A stretch of 64,000 bases of DNA, taken from contig NZ_BKCF01000001.1 of NCBI RefSeq assembly GCF_009014635.1, forward strand, positions 310,001 through 374,000, read 5' to 3'. Shown piece after piece: positions 45,467 to 54,100 of this stretch (position 1 is the stretch's first letter; every line of letters begins with the position of its first letter). Source of the DNA: Patiriisocius marinistellae. Its GTDB lineage: Bacteria > Bacteroidota > Bacteroidia > Flavobacteriales > Flavobacteriaceae. The translations under genes and the position numbers were made by a program. The notes beneath the pieces were generated by a model. It saw only the letters and a list, made by a program, of their open reading frames with translations. It searched no databases and was not told where the DNA came from.

Positions 45467-46799
45467 CGCTTTTAGGCCCTGATTTTGGCGGGTTATTTTT
45501 ATTATTGTTTGTACGCCTTTTATTGTTGTTTCTTCTTGGTTTTGCAGAAGACCCTTCTTTTGAAGGCGCGGCACCTTTAGGTTTTGGTTTAGCACCAGTT
45601 TTAGCTCTTTGTTTTGAATTTCTATTCCCACCTTTGCTTTGAGAAGCTCCTGCAGTAGCTGTTTTTCTATTACGATTATTTCTGCGTTTTTTGTTTTTAG
45701 ACCTTTTTGGTTGATCAAAACGCGTTAAACTATCTTGGCCTACAACATTACTAAACAACTCTTTTTCATCAATCTTAGCATATGCTACAAACTCTTCTAA
45801 ACTTGCAACAGTATTCCCTTTTTTATTAATAGCGATAATTTCGTTTACTTTCTCAACAGAAAGCTCATGCCAATTCATCCCTTCTCTTTCATAAGCAAAC
45901 CAGAGCAAGCCCTTAAAAATATCTGTCTTTTGACAAACAGCATTTCCTTTTTCTGTTTTAAGTTTTACATCGCTACGCGGAAATTCTTGAAGGGCATCAA
46001 GATAGGTGTCTAATTCATAATTGAGACAGCATTTTAATTTTCCACATTGTCCTGCGAGCTTTTGTGGATTTAAAGATAATTGCTGATAACGAGCTGCTGA
46101 TGTGTTTACAGACCTAAAATCTGTCAACCATGTTGAGCAACATAACTCACGCCCACAACTTCCTATTCCGCCCAAGCGAGCAGCTTCTTGACGAAAACCT
46201 ATTTGTTTCATCTCAATACGTGAGTTGAAGGTACGTGCAAATTCTTTTATTAATTCTCTAAAATCTACGCGCTCTTCAGCGGTGTAATAGAAAATAACTT
46301 TTGATGCATCCCCTTGGAATTCCACATCACTTATCTTCATACGAAGACCTAAACGAATAGCGATTTCTCTAGAGCGTTTTTGAACGTCAGCTTCACGGTC
46401 ACGCACTCTTTGCCATATATCGATATCCTTTTGTGTGGCTTTTCTATAAATTTTAGGAAGTTTTTCTGCGTTAGGGTTTTCCTTTTTCTTTTTCATTTGT
46501 ACGCGTACCAACTCACCTGTGAGGGTAACTTGGCCTATGTCGTGTCCAGATTCTGCTTCTGTAGCAACAACATCGCCAATACTTAATGTAAGATTTTCGC
46601 TATTTTGATAAAAGTGTTTTCGTCCATTTTTAAAACGAACCTCAACTCCCGTAAAGAGAATCATATCTGCCGGAAGTGACATATTTGAAAGCCAATCAAA
46701 CACCGTTAATTTATTGCAACCATCAGTACCGCAAGTTCCGTTATTCTTGCAGCCTTTAGGTTGTCCATCGGTGCCCGTGGCACAGCTAGTACAGCCCAT
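45459..46799 (-). CDS. ricT: RicT/PSP1-domain protein
   Basis: The 446-aa protein has an N-terminal cysteine cluster (Cys3, 6, 17, 23, 28) and a PSP1 domain (about 100-260; FNSRIEMKQIGFRQEAARLGGIG, GRELCCSTWLTDF, GQCGKLKCCLNYE). A very basic C-terminal tail rich in Lys, Asn and Gly follows, possibly RNA-binding. In Bacillus RicT (YaaT) is part of an Fe-S protein complex that affects mRNA processing; the role in Bacteroidota is untested. It precedes gldH with overlapping ends. Confidence 0.88.
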   Translation of the reverse strand: MGCTSCATGTDGQPKGCKNNGTCGTDGCNKLTVFDWLSNMSLPADMILFTGVEVRFKNGRKHFYQNSENLTLSIGDVVATEAESGHDIGQVTLTGELVRVQMKKKKENPNAEKLPKIYRKATQKDIDIWQRVRDREADVQKRSREIAIRLGLRMKISDVEFQGDASKVIFYYTAEERVDFRELIKEFARTFNSRIEMKQIGFRQEAARLGGIGSCGRELCCSTWLTDFRSVNTSAARYQQLSLNPQKLAGQCGKLKCCLNYELDTYLDALQEFPRSDVKLKTEKGNAVCQKTDIFKGLLWFAYEREGMNWHELSVEKVNEIIAINKKGNTVASLEEFVAYAKIDEKELFSNVVGQDSLTRFDQPKRSKNKKRRNNRNRKTATAGASQSKGGNRNSKQRAKTGAKPKPKGAAPSKEGSSAKPRRNNNKRRTNNNKNNPPKSGPKSDG

Positions 46800-47120
46800 A
46801 TTTTATGTATATATAAAGGAGATTGTTTGTGTTTGCGGTAGTAATTCAAACAACTTTATTCATCAACGCCACCGCTTTCAATCCACAGTTATTGTGGAAC
46901 GTTTTATTTGCCCTTGTATTGCCAAGGACTATTACAATCTCTCGAAAAATTAAACAATAATTTAATAGGTAAAGATATTAAAATTTCCTCCCTAAATCCC
47001 TACTAGAGCAGGGACTTTTTAATGGATGATAAAACATATCTTAAAAATTTGAAAACCTAATCTTCGTTTAAAGAACTTTGATCTTTAAAAGTTTTAGTGC
47101 AAAGCCTTAAATAGAACTCT
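46800..47120. other. Intergenic region upstream of ricT
   Basis: These 321 bases hold no convincing gene. A short TCCCT/AGGGA hairpin (46997-47014) with a short T run on the plus strand is the only structure seen. An apparent plus-strand ORF here is a shadow of ricT. Confidence 0.5.
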
Positions 47121-48152
47121 TTATTTTTTAAACTTAAGTTTCTCACTTCTTCCCTTTTTGAAAATTTTGTTGCTATTGTGAGTTCCTGCACGCAATGCTT
47201 TTTGCTCCTCATCTGGTAGTTTTGTTACTTCTTGACATTCTGTTGAACAACAATTATCCATTTGTTTTGCACAATCATCGCATTGAATAAAGAGTAAATG
47301 ACACGCTTCGTTTTCACAATTTACGTGATTGTCGCATGGGTTACCACATTGATGGCAGTTTGCAATAACATCATCAGTAATACGCTCTCCTCTACGATGG
47401 TCGAACACAAAGTTTTTACCTATAAATTTATTTTCTAAGCCTTTTTCGTTCACTTCTCGTGTATATTCAATGATACCACCTTCTAACTGAAAAACATTTT
47501 TAAATCCTTTGTGTTTGTAATAGGCACTTGCTTTTTCGCAACGAATTCCTCCCGTGCAGTACATCACTAGTTTTTTATCTTCCTTATGGTCTTTAAGCTG
47601 CTCCTCTATTATATCTAATGAGTCTCTAAAGGTGTCTACATCTGGTGTTACAGCATTTTTAAAATGGCCAATTTCACTTTCGTAGTGGTTTCGCATGTCT
47701 ACTAATACCGTATTTGGATCTTCGATGAGCTCGTTAAAAGTTTCGGCGGCTACGTGGACGCCTTTATTTCGCACATCAAATGTTTCATCATTTAGACCGT
47801 CTGCGACTATTTTATTGCGGACTTTAACCTTTAGTTTTAAAAAAGATTTTAGGTCATGCTCAACGGCTATATTCAGTCTAACGTTTTCTAAAAAATAAAT
47901 TCCGTCAAGAAATTCTTTAAAATTTCCGAAGTTATGAGCAGGTACAGAAAGCTGCGCGTTTATGCCTTCGTTAGCTACGTAGATGCGCCCAAGGACGTTG
48001 AGCTCGTCCCATTTTATAAAAAGGTGATTTCTAAAAAGTTCTGGGTTGCCTATTTTAGCGTATTGATAGAAAGAGAGCGTCAACCGGTCTTCTCCGGCTT
48101 GTTCGAGCAACGTTGCTCGCTCTTTCGCGCTTAAGGTATTGTACAGTTGCAT
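47121..48152 (-). CDS. trhO: tRNA uridine(34) hydroxylase TrhO (rhodanese)
   Basis: Started at MQLYNTLSAK (48152) the protein has 343 aa. A -7 element (48189-48196) makes the longer frame impossible for that transcript. TrhO hydroxylates U34 of tRNAs to 5-hydroxyuridine. The rhodanese-like active cysteine is Cys199 in VMYCTGGIRCEKA, and the YceA N-terminal domain (IYVANEGINAQLS) is complete. The C-terminus adds a Cys-rich, likely zinc-binding region (CHQCGNPC ... CDDC ... CCSTEC). It contains CTTCGGAAAT reversed (47922-47931), read as NFGNF. Confidence 0.92.
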   Translation of the reverse strand: MQLYNTLSAKERATLLEQAGEDRLTLSFYQYAKIGNPELFRNHLFIKWDELNVLGRIYVANEGINAQLSVPAHNFGNFKEFLDGIYFLENVRLNIAVEHDLKSFLKLKVKVRNKIVADGLNDETFDVRNKGVHVAAETFNELIEDPNTVLVDMRNHYESEIGHFKNAVTPDVDTFRDSLDIIEEQLKDHKEDKKLVMYCTGGIRCEKASAYYKHKGFKNVFQLEGGIIEYTREVNEKGLENKFIGKNFVFDHRRGERITDDVIANCHQCGNPCDNHVNCENEACHLLFIQCDDCAKQMDNCCSTECQEVTKLPDEEQKALRAGTHNSNKIFKKGRSEKLKFKK

Positions 48153-48188
48153 GCTATACGTTTTTAAGGTTGAAAAAATAGTGAGGTG

Positions 48189-48196
48189 CAAAGGTA
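48189..48196 (-). promoter_or_regulatory. -7 promoter element TACCTTTG (trhO)
   Basis: The minus strand reads TACCTTTG, 37 nt before the ATG at 48152. It fixes the start choice. Confidence 0.5.
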
Positions 48197-48258
48197 AAAA
48201 TAATACTGAGAATTAAAATGTGCGTGTGGAGTTCTTTAGAAATATTAAGAATTTGCTA

Positions 48259-48315
48259 TTTAGTTGATTTTTAAAGATTTTTAAAGAAAGTTTACTAAAT
48301 TTAGTATCAACTAAA
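48259..48315. promoter_or_regulatory. Palindrome and inverted repeat upstream of T9SS gene
   Basis: A 14-bp perfect palindrome TACTAAATTTAGTA (48293-48306) and a 10-bp inverted repeat TTTAGTTGAT (48259-48268) / ATCAACTAAA (48306-48315) lie just before the ATG at 48327. They may form a regulator site or a leader hairpin. Confidence 0.4.
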
Positions 48316-48326
48316 AATATCACGCT

Positions 48327-49040
48327 ATGAAAAAAATTATATTTTTACTTATTTGCATAATTAGTTTTAATGCTTATGCACAAGATTCACGGCTTATTGA
48401 TACAGACACCTGGTACATTGAAAAAATCACCCTTGAAGGTGAAGATTACCTATCACCACTTTATGGTCTACCACTAAATGGCATTAGTAGTTTTACTGAA
48501 AACCCCAATGAATTTTTATTTAGCTATTGTGATGGCTTCTCCACAACTATTACATATAGTAGTGACACTGCGTTTGAATTACCAGTAGAAGACCCGATAA
48601 TTTTATTAGGTATGTGCACAGTGCAAGCTGAAGTAACTTTTGATTCACGGTTTCAAACTATATATTATGACAATGGAAATTATAATGGACCATTTACCTA
48701 TGAAATCAACGAAATGGGAAGTGAAAAGGAACTAATTGTCACAAATTCTGCAGGAGATAAGGCTTATTATAACACTATAGCACTTTCCATAGATGAAAAT
48801 AGCTTTGCAAACGTTACGATATACCCTAATCCCGCAAAAGATATTTTAACCATTTCCACTACAAATATTGAAAACAGCACTGTGACTATTTATAATATTC
48901 TTGGTAAGGAGGTTATGAATGCTGCGATTGATACGGCTTCTCAACAATTAAATATTGAGCATTTAAATGCAGGTATTTATTTGATGAATGTTGTTGCAAT
49001 TAATGGAAAACAACAAACGCTTAAATTTATTAAAGAGTAA
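48327..49040 (+). CDS. Small T9SS-secreted protein, paralog 1
   Basis: The 237-aa protein has a signal peptide (cut after NAYAQ) and a beta-rich domain that begins DTWYIEKITLEG and contains two cysteines (CDGF, GMCTV). The T9SS type A sorting domain is VTIYPNPAKDILTIST ... TLKFIKE. It is paralogous to the next gene and, more weakly, to 11897-12580. The TWY opening and size recall lipocalin-like domains. Function is unknown. Secretion by T9SS is well supported. Confidence 0.82.
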   Translation: MKKIIFLLICIISFNAYAQDSRLIDTDTWYIEKITLEGEDYLSPLYGLPLNGISSFTENPNEFLFSYCDGFSTTITYSSDTAFELPVEDPIILLGMCTVQAEVTFDSRFQTIYYDNGNYNGPFTYEINEMGSEKELIVTNSAGDKAYYNTIALSIDENSFANVTIYPNPAKDILTISTTNIENSTVTIYNILGKEVMNAAIDTASQQLNIEHLNAGIYLMNVVAINGKQQTLKFIKE

Positions 49041-49062
49041 CTATTCTAAACACAAAATTATG

Positions 49063-49096
49063 AATGCGCTATTTTACTTAGATAGCGCATTTTTAT
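49063..49096 (+). terminator. Terminator of T9SS paralog 1
   Basis: AATGCGCTAT (49063-49072) pairs with ATAGCGCATT (49082-49091), followed by a T run. It is nearly identical in sequence to the terminator of the next paralog. Confidence 0.85.
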
Positions 49097-49283
49097 TTCC
49101 GTGATTTCAAGGGCTTCGGAAATTTTAAGGAATGGCTATCATTACTATTGTTTAAAATGCATAACTTAAATTTCCTTCCCAATTTATATTTCAAATAAGT
49201 AACGGTATTTATGCTGTTGTACTAGTTTGTGATAGCGAAATTGTTGCCTCAAAAAATTTGTCAAAAAATTAAATTTTAATAAC

Positions 49284-49979
49284 ATGAAAAATATTTTATT
49301 CGCACTAATTATGTTGCAAGGCATATTATTAAGTGCACAAGACCCACAATTGTTTAGTACAACTTGGTATTTGCGTAATATTGTCGTTAATAACACAGAT
49401 AATTTTCCACCTGTTATCGCAAGGTTAGAATTCTATGATTCAAATCCATATGGAATTTCGCTGGGAATATGCGAGGATTTTTACAGCAGCCAATTAACAT
49501 TCAATAACACGGAAGAAACATTTTCAATTTTTGGAGGCTGGTTATCTGGTGCAGGAGACTGCAACAACCAAACTTTTGAAACTTACCGTTTATTTTATTA
49601 TAACTTTTATGAAGGCAACGAATCTATGCCGTTTGAATATTTAATAACACAAACTGGAAATGAATTATCATTGATAATAACAGCTGGAAACGGTGACAAA
49701 GCATTCTATGGAAACACAATGCTCTCAACACAAGAGCAATCTAAATTACGCATCACCTTGTTTCCCAACCCCGCAAAAGACGTGCTAATGATTTCCACCA
49801 CAAACATTGAAAGTAGCACAGTGATTATTTATAACATGCTAGGGAAAGAAGTAATGACTGCTGTCATTGACACAAACTTGCATCAATTAAACGTTGCATC
49901 GCTCAGAGCAGGGATGTATTTAATACAAGTTACCGCAAGCGACGGCAAAAAACAAACATTTAAATTTATTAAAGAATAA
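49284..49979 (+). CDS. Small T9SS-secreted protein, paralog 2
   Basis: The 231-aa protein has a signal peptide (ILLSAQD), a TTWYLRNIVV opening, a beta domain with cysteines (GICEDFY, GAGDCNNQ), then a sorting domain (LFPNPAKDVLMIST ... TFKFIKE) very close to that of paralog 1. The AGNGDKAFYGNTMLS segment before it matches SAGDKAYYNTIALS there. It looks like a tandem duplicate with diverged N-terminal domain. Function is unknown. Confidence 0.82.
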   Translation: MKNILFALIMLQGILLSAQDPQLFSTTWYLRNIVVNNTDNFPPVIARLEFYDSNPYGISLGICEDFYSSQLTFNNTEETFSIFGGWLSGAGDCNNQTFETYRLFYYNFYEGNESMPFEYLITQTGNELSLIITAGNGDKAFYGNTMLSTQEQSKLRITLFPNPAKDVLMISTTNIESSTVIIYNMLGKEVMTAVIDTNLHQLNVASLRAGMYLIQVTASDGKKQTFKFIKE

Positions 49980-49995
49980 TAAAATAAATTTATAA

Positions 49996-50027
49996 AATGC
50001 GCTATCCATTAAGGTAGCGCATTTTTT
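49996..50027 (+). terminator. Terminator of T9SS paralog 2
   Basis: AATGCGCTA (49996-50004) pairs with TAGCGCATT (50015-50023), followed by TTTTT. The arms are the same as those of paralog 1's terminator. Confidence 0.85.
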
Positions 50028-50059
50028 ATTGATTGCAGTTTAAATTGTAATTTTATACA

Positions 50060-50584
50060 ATGCAAACATTCAAATACTATCTTTCATTTATTGCAATTAT
50101 TATTATTAATCTGCTCTTCTTACAATGCGGCACTGCACAAAAAGAGGTTATACAAATGACAACAAATCCACCATTTAAAATACTCGAAGCCACCCACCAA
50201 GATTGGGTTGCTGGCGTTCAAGGAGGTGGTGCTGGCACTACCGTGATGATTACATTTAGTGACATTGACAGGGACGTTGAAATCCTTAATTTTTACTTCG
50301 GAAATTTTAAGGCATTAGCAAATGTGCTCCCCAATAAAACGTTGGCGTATCAAGCCAATATTTTGAACAATATTAATGATGACCGTAGCATGAATATTGA
50401 CCCTAAAAAAGAAATTAATAAGCTACCACACCCCAAAAGCCAATTTAATGTAGCGCCAGGAAATGCAATTATTGAGTATCGATTTAATGGGAATGTAAAT
50501 TTTTACAAAGTGACGAAGATGATTGAAAAACCACTTTTGGCATATCCAAGCGCAAACCCTAATGAAAACAGAGGAGGGTTATAG
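50060..50584 (+). CDS. Hypothetical lipoprotein
   Basis: The 174-aa protein has a hydrophobic signal ending in LFLQCGTAQ, a lipobox-like Cys near residue 23. The mature part contains WVAGVQGGGAGTTVMITFSD and a C-terminal APGNAIIEYRF segment. It resembles uncharacterised flavobacterial lipoproteins; no function can be given. A CTTCGGAAAT copy (50296-50305) encodes part of YFGNF. It starts 33 nt after the previous terminator, so it is probably its own unit. Confidence 0.7.
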   Translation: MQTFKYYLSFIAIIIINLLFLQCGTAQKEVIQMTTNPPFKILEATHQDWVAGVQGGGAGTTVMITFSDIDRDVEILNFYFGNFKALANVLPNKTLAYQANILNNINDDRSMNIDPKKEINKLPHPKSQFNVAPGNAIIEYRFNGNVNFYKVTKMIEKPLLAYPSANPNENRGGL

Positions 50585-50667
50585 TATATTTGTCTTTCAT
50601 TATCCTTTAAAGTTTCCTGTTTCTATTTCCGTTTTTCTACATTTACGCCCTCTAAACAACACCCACT

Positions 50668-52128
50668 TTGTCGGTATTTAAAAAACTCTTTCAACAAACC
50701 TTTATATATGGCTTGGCTACAGTGCTGCCTCGCGCATTGGCGATTGTATTGGTGCCCTTATATACATCTGTACTTGCGCCATCGAGTTTTGGTATTTATG
50801 CAACATTGATGTCTTATATTATTTTAGGAAATGTTTTGCTTTCCTACGGAATGGAAACTGCTTTTTTCAGATTTATTAATAAAGATGCTTCAAATAAAAG
50901 AGTTGTTCAATCAACTGCGCTAACATCGCTTACCGTATCATCTATTTTGTTTTTTACTATTACTTTTTTATTGAAGGATTCGCTTGCTGTTTGGTTAGAT
51001 TTTAAACCTGAATACATTTTATATGCATTACTCATTTTATTACTGGATGCACTTGTAGTTTTACCTTTTGTATGGTTGCGTGCCAACGAAAAACCCATGC
51101 GTTATGCGGTAATAAAAATATTGAATGTGTGTATAAATTTGGGAGCCAACTTATTTTTCTTTTTAGTACTTCCAGAATTAGCTGCAAACAATACTGAAAG
51201 TTTTTGGTCAGGTATCTTTTCCGAAGAAAACAAAGTTGTTTACGTGTTTATTTCAAATGTAATTGCCAGTGGTTTTACGCTACTATTATTGTTGCCGTTA
51301 TACTTTAAAATTAAATTTGGGTTTAATAAAACCATCTGGAAACAAATGCTCAAATATGCATTTCCAGTATTAATTGCAGGAATTGCTTTTTCAATTAATG
51401 AAGCTTTTGATAAAATTTTGCTAAAATATTTATTACCTGAGAATATTGCCGAAAAAGAAGTGGGTGTGTATGCAGCTTGTTATAAACTAGGCGTGTTTAT
51501 GACCTTGTTTGCAACAGCTTTTAGACTGGGTATTGAGCCTTTTTTCTTTAATCATGCAGGGCATGAAAATGCAAAAACTACCTACGCTACAATAACCAAG
51601 TATTTTGCCATTTTTGGGAGTTTTATTCTATTGTTTGTAATTGTTTACATAGATTTTTTCAAAGAAATTCTTATTAGTGATAGTCAATACTGGGAAGCCT
51701 TATGGGTGGTACCATTTATATTGCTTGCTAATTTATGTCTTGGCATTTATCACAATTTATCTGTATGGTATAAAGTGACAGATAAAACTAAATATGGCGC
51801 TTATATATCTATAGCAGGGGCAATCATCACTCTCGTATTTAACTTTGCATTAATACCATTAATAAGCTACAAAGGCGCTGCAATTGCAACCCTTGCGGCG
51901 TATGGCTCAATGATGTTTTTGTCTTACTTCTACGGAAGAAAACACTATCGTGTACCCTATGATTTAAAAAAGATAGGTGGATATGTAATGCTTTCGGTGT
52001 TATTTTCTGGAGTAGTCTTTTATGGATTTGAGCGAAATATCTACCTTGGGACTGCGTTATTATTGGTATTTTTGTTTGTGGTAATTGTTTTTGAGAAAGA
52101 CGATTTCCGAAGTATTTTAAAGAAATAA
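50668..52128 (+). CDS. Polysaccharide flippase (MviN/MATE-like, Wzx type)
   Basis: The 486-aa integral membrane protein has 12-14 helices. It begins FKKLFQQTFIYGLATVLPRALAIVLVPLYT, the typical start of oligosaccharide flippases. Such proteins move undecaprenyl-linked sugar units across the inner membrane. The start seems to be TTG (MSVFKK). It heads a run of closely spaced genes up to 57496 that share an envelope theme. The reverse CTTCGGAAAT word (52103-52112) sits at its 3' end. Confidence 0.88.
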   Translation: MSVFKKLFQQTFIYGLATVLPRALAIVLVPLYTSVLAPSSFGIYATLMSYIILGNVLLSYGMETAFFRFINKDASNKRVVQSTALTSLTVSSILFFTITFLLKDSLAVWLDFKPEYILYALLILLLDALVVLPFVWLRANEKPMRYAVIKILNVCINLGANLFFFLVLPELAANNTESFWSGIFSEENKVVYVFISNVIASGFTLLLLLPLYFKIKFGFNKTIWKQMLKYAFPVLIAGIAFSINEAFDKILLKYLLPENIAEKEVGVYAACYKLGVFMTLFATAFRLGIEPFFFNHAGHENAKTTYATITKYFAIFGSFILLFVIVYIDFFKEILISDSQYWEALWVVPFILLANLCLGIYHNLSVWYKVTDKTKYGAYISIAGAIITLVFNFALIPLISYKGAAIATLAAYGSMMFLSYFYGRKHYRVPYDLKKIGGYVMLSVLFSGVVFYGFERNIYLGTALLLVFLFVVIVFEKDDFRSILKK

Positions 52129-52131
52129 AAT

Positions 52132-52509
52132 ATGAGCTTATTCAATAAAATTTTAGGCAATGCCAGCGAAGTATCTTCTGAAGATCTAACAACAAAATAT
52201 CAAACGTTGTTAATCGAAGGTGAGGAGGTAGAACTAGGCTTTAAGATGTTACGAGACGTATTTATGTTTACAAATAAACGGCTTATTTTAATCGATGTTC
52301 AAGGGCTTACAGGAAGTAAAGCAGAATATAAATCAATGCCATACAAGAATATCTCTCGGTTTTCGTTAGAAACCGCAGGTACTTTTGACTTGGATGCCGA
52401 ATTGAAAATTTGGATCTCTAGTGAAAACACACCTACTGTAAGTAAAAAATTTAATAAAAGTATTGATGTCTATGCCGTGCAACGGTATTTAGCTCAAAAA
52501 GTAATGTAA
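52132..52509 (+). CDS. Bacterial PH-domain protein
   Basis: This 125-aa cytoplasmic protein begins 3 nt after the flippase stop. It has the bacterial pleckstrin-homology pattern [33 protein letters not shown] followed by [17 protein letters not shown] and a C-terminal helix. The family (YokE/YvbH-like) has no known general function. Confidence 0.83.
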   Translation: MSLFNKILGNASEVSSEDLTTKYQTLLIEGEEVELGFKMLRDVFMFTNKRLILIDVQGLTGSKAEYKSMPYKNISRFSLETAGTFDLDAELKIWISSENTPTVSKKFNKSIDVYAVQRYLAQKVM

Positions 52510-52514
52510 CAAAC

Positions 52515-52955
52515 ATGACCGTACCTATTAAAATTATAAATAAGTCAACCCATCCATTGCCTAGTTATGAAACTATAGCGAGCGCAGGTATGGACATACG
52601 TGCAAACGTGACCGAGTCCTCAACCCTAAAACCATTACAACGTGCCATTGTTAAAACGGGGCTTTTTATTGAATTGCCTGTAGGCTTCGAAGCGCAAGTA
52701 CGTCCTCGAAGTGGTCTTGCTGCAAAAAAAGGAATTACAGTTTTAAACAGCCCAGGAACTATTGATGCAGATTATCGTGGCGAGATTGGGGTTATTCTTG
52801 TAAATCTTTCAAATGAGGATTTTACAATTGAAAACGGCGAACGCATAGCACAATTAGTAATTGCAAAACACGAGCGTGCCGTATTTGAAGAAGTAGAAGT
52901 GCTTTCAGAAACAACTCGTGGTGAAGGGGGTTTTGGTAGTACAGGAGTAAAGTAA
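52515..52955 (+). CDS. dut: dUTP diphosphatase
   Basis: The 146-aa homotrimeric dUTPase hydrolyses dUTP to dUMP and PPi, limiting uracil in DNA. All five motifs are visible: [43 protein letters not shown] and the C-terminal [10 protein letters not shown]. It is normal in length and starts 5 nt after the PH-domain gene. Confidence 0.97.
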   Translation: MTVPIKIINKSTHPLPSYETIASAGMDIRANVTESSTLKPLQRAIVKTGLFIELPVGFEAQVRPRSGLAAKKGITVLNSPGTIDADYRGEIGVILVNLSNEDFTIENGERIAQLVIAKHERAVFEEVEVLSETTRGEGGFGSTGVK

Positions 52956-53011
52956 ATATTTATAAAACAACGATTGCTTTCCGTCTTCGCGGAAATGAAA
53001 AAAATATTAAA

Positions 53012-54028
53012 ATGAAAATAATAGTTCCAATGGCAGGCCGCGGAAGCCGTCTTCGCCCACATAGTTTAACAGTACCAAAACCATTAATTCCTGTTGCGGG
53101 AAAGCCTATAGTACATAGATTAGTCGCAGATATTGCTGGTGTTTTAAATCAAGATATTGAAGAAATCGCTTTTATTCTAGGTGATCCAGCGTTTTTTGGG
53201 GATGACGTTGTTGAGAGTTTAAAGGAACTTGCAGAAGGTCTTGGAGCTAAAGCTAGTATTTACCGCCAGTTAGACCCTAAAGGAACTGGCCACGCAATAA
53301 TGTGTGCTGAGCCTTCTTTGAGTGGACCTGCGGTCATTGCGTATGCAGACACATTGATTCGTGCTGATTTTGATTTAGATAAAGAAGCAGATGCTGTAAT
53401 CTGGACCAAGAAAGTTAAAAACCCAGAGGCGTATGGTGTAGTAAACTTAAACGATAATGAAGAAATTGTTGAGCTTGTTGAAAAGCCAGAAACATTTGTA
53501 AGCGATCAAGCTGTGATTGGTATTTATTATTTTAAAGATGTTGCTGTACTTAAAAATGAATTGCAATATGTTTTAGACAATAACATTATAAATGGTGGAG
53601 AATATCAAATAAATGATGGTATTAAACGCATGATGGCTGATGGAAAGATATTTAAAACTGGAACAGTTAGTGAGTGGATGGACTGCGGTAATAAAGAAGT
53701 AACCGTAGAAACAAATAAAAGAATGTTAGGCTTTTTGCACGAAGCAAAAGAATCACTAATTTCAGAAAAAGTAATTAATGAAAATAGCGAAATTATCTCA
53801 CCATGTTTCATTGCAGAAGGCGTTGTTTTAAAAAATAGTGTTGTGGGTCCTCATGCATCCATTGGTAAGGGTACGGTTATTGAAGATAGTACCGTAAAAA
53901 ACAGTATTATCCAGACAAATACAACTATTAAAAACGCTGTTCTGGATAATGCAATGATTGGAAATCATGCTCATTTTGACGGTAAATTTACTAACGTAAG
54001 CATTGGTGATTATTCACAATTAAAATAA
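53012..54028 (+). CDS. Sugar-phosphate nucleotidyltransferase
   Basis: The 338-aa enzyme has the nucleotidyltransferase signature MAGRGSRLRPHSLTVPKPLIPVAG at its start and a left-handed beta-helix C-terminal part (SVVGPHASIGKGTVIEDSTVKNS). It would make an NDP-sugar (UDP-, dTDP- or GDP-) for surface polysaccharides; which one cannot be told. It is close to the flippase, which supports envelope-sugar synthesis. Confidence 0.9.
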   Translation: MKIIVPMAGRGSRLRPHSLTVPKPLIPVAGKPIVHRLVADIAGVLNQDIEEIAFILGDPAFFGDDVVESLKELAEGLGAKASIYRQLDPKGTGHAIMCAEPSLSGPAVIAYADTLIRADFDLDKEADAVIWTKKVKNPEAYGVVNLNDNEEIVELVEKPETFVSDQAVIGIYYFKDVAVLKNELQYVLDNNIINGGEYQINDGIKRMMADGKIFKTGTVSEWMDCGNKEVTVETNKRMLGFLHEAKESLISEKVINENSEIISPCFIAEGVVLKNSVVGPHASIGKGTVIEDSTVKNSIIQTNTTIKNAVLDNAMIGNHAHFDGKFTNVSIGDYSQLK

Positions 54029-54100
54029 TAGTGCTCAAAGAAACCTTTTGACAAGTAATTTTTTAAAATAGGTTTCCATCACATTTTACTAAATAACTAC

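Noticed and set aside
44978-45718. Long 246-aa reading frame for the GldH gene
   Set aside because: Its first 84 codons are an out-of-frame reading of ricT. The lipoprotein signal begins at the Met at 45466.
46714-46953. Plus-strand ORF over the ricT start
   Set aside because: It is the antisense of the Cys-rich ricT N-terminus and continues into spacer without any promoter or family feature.
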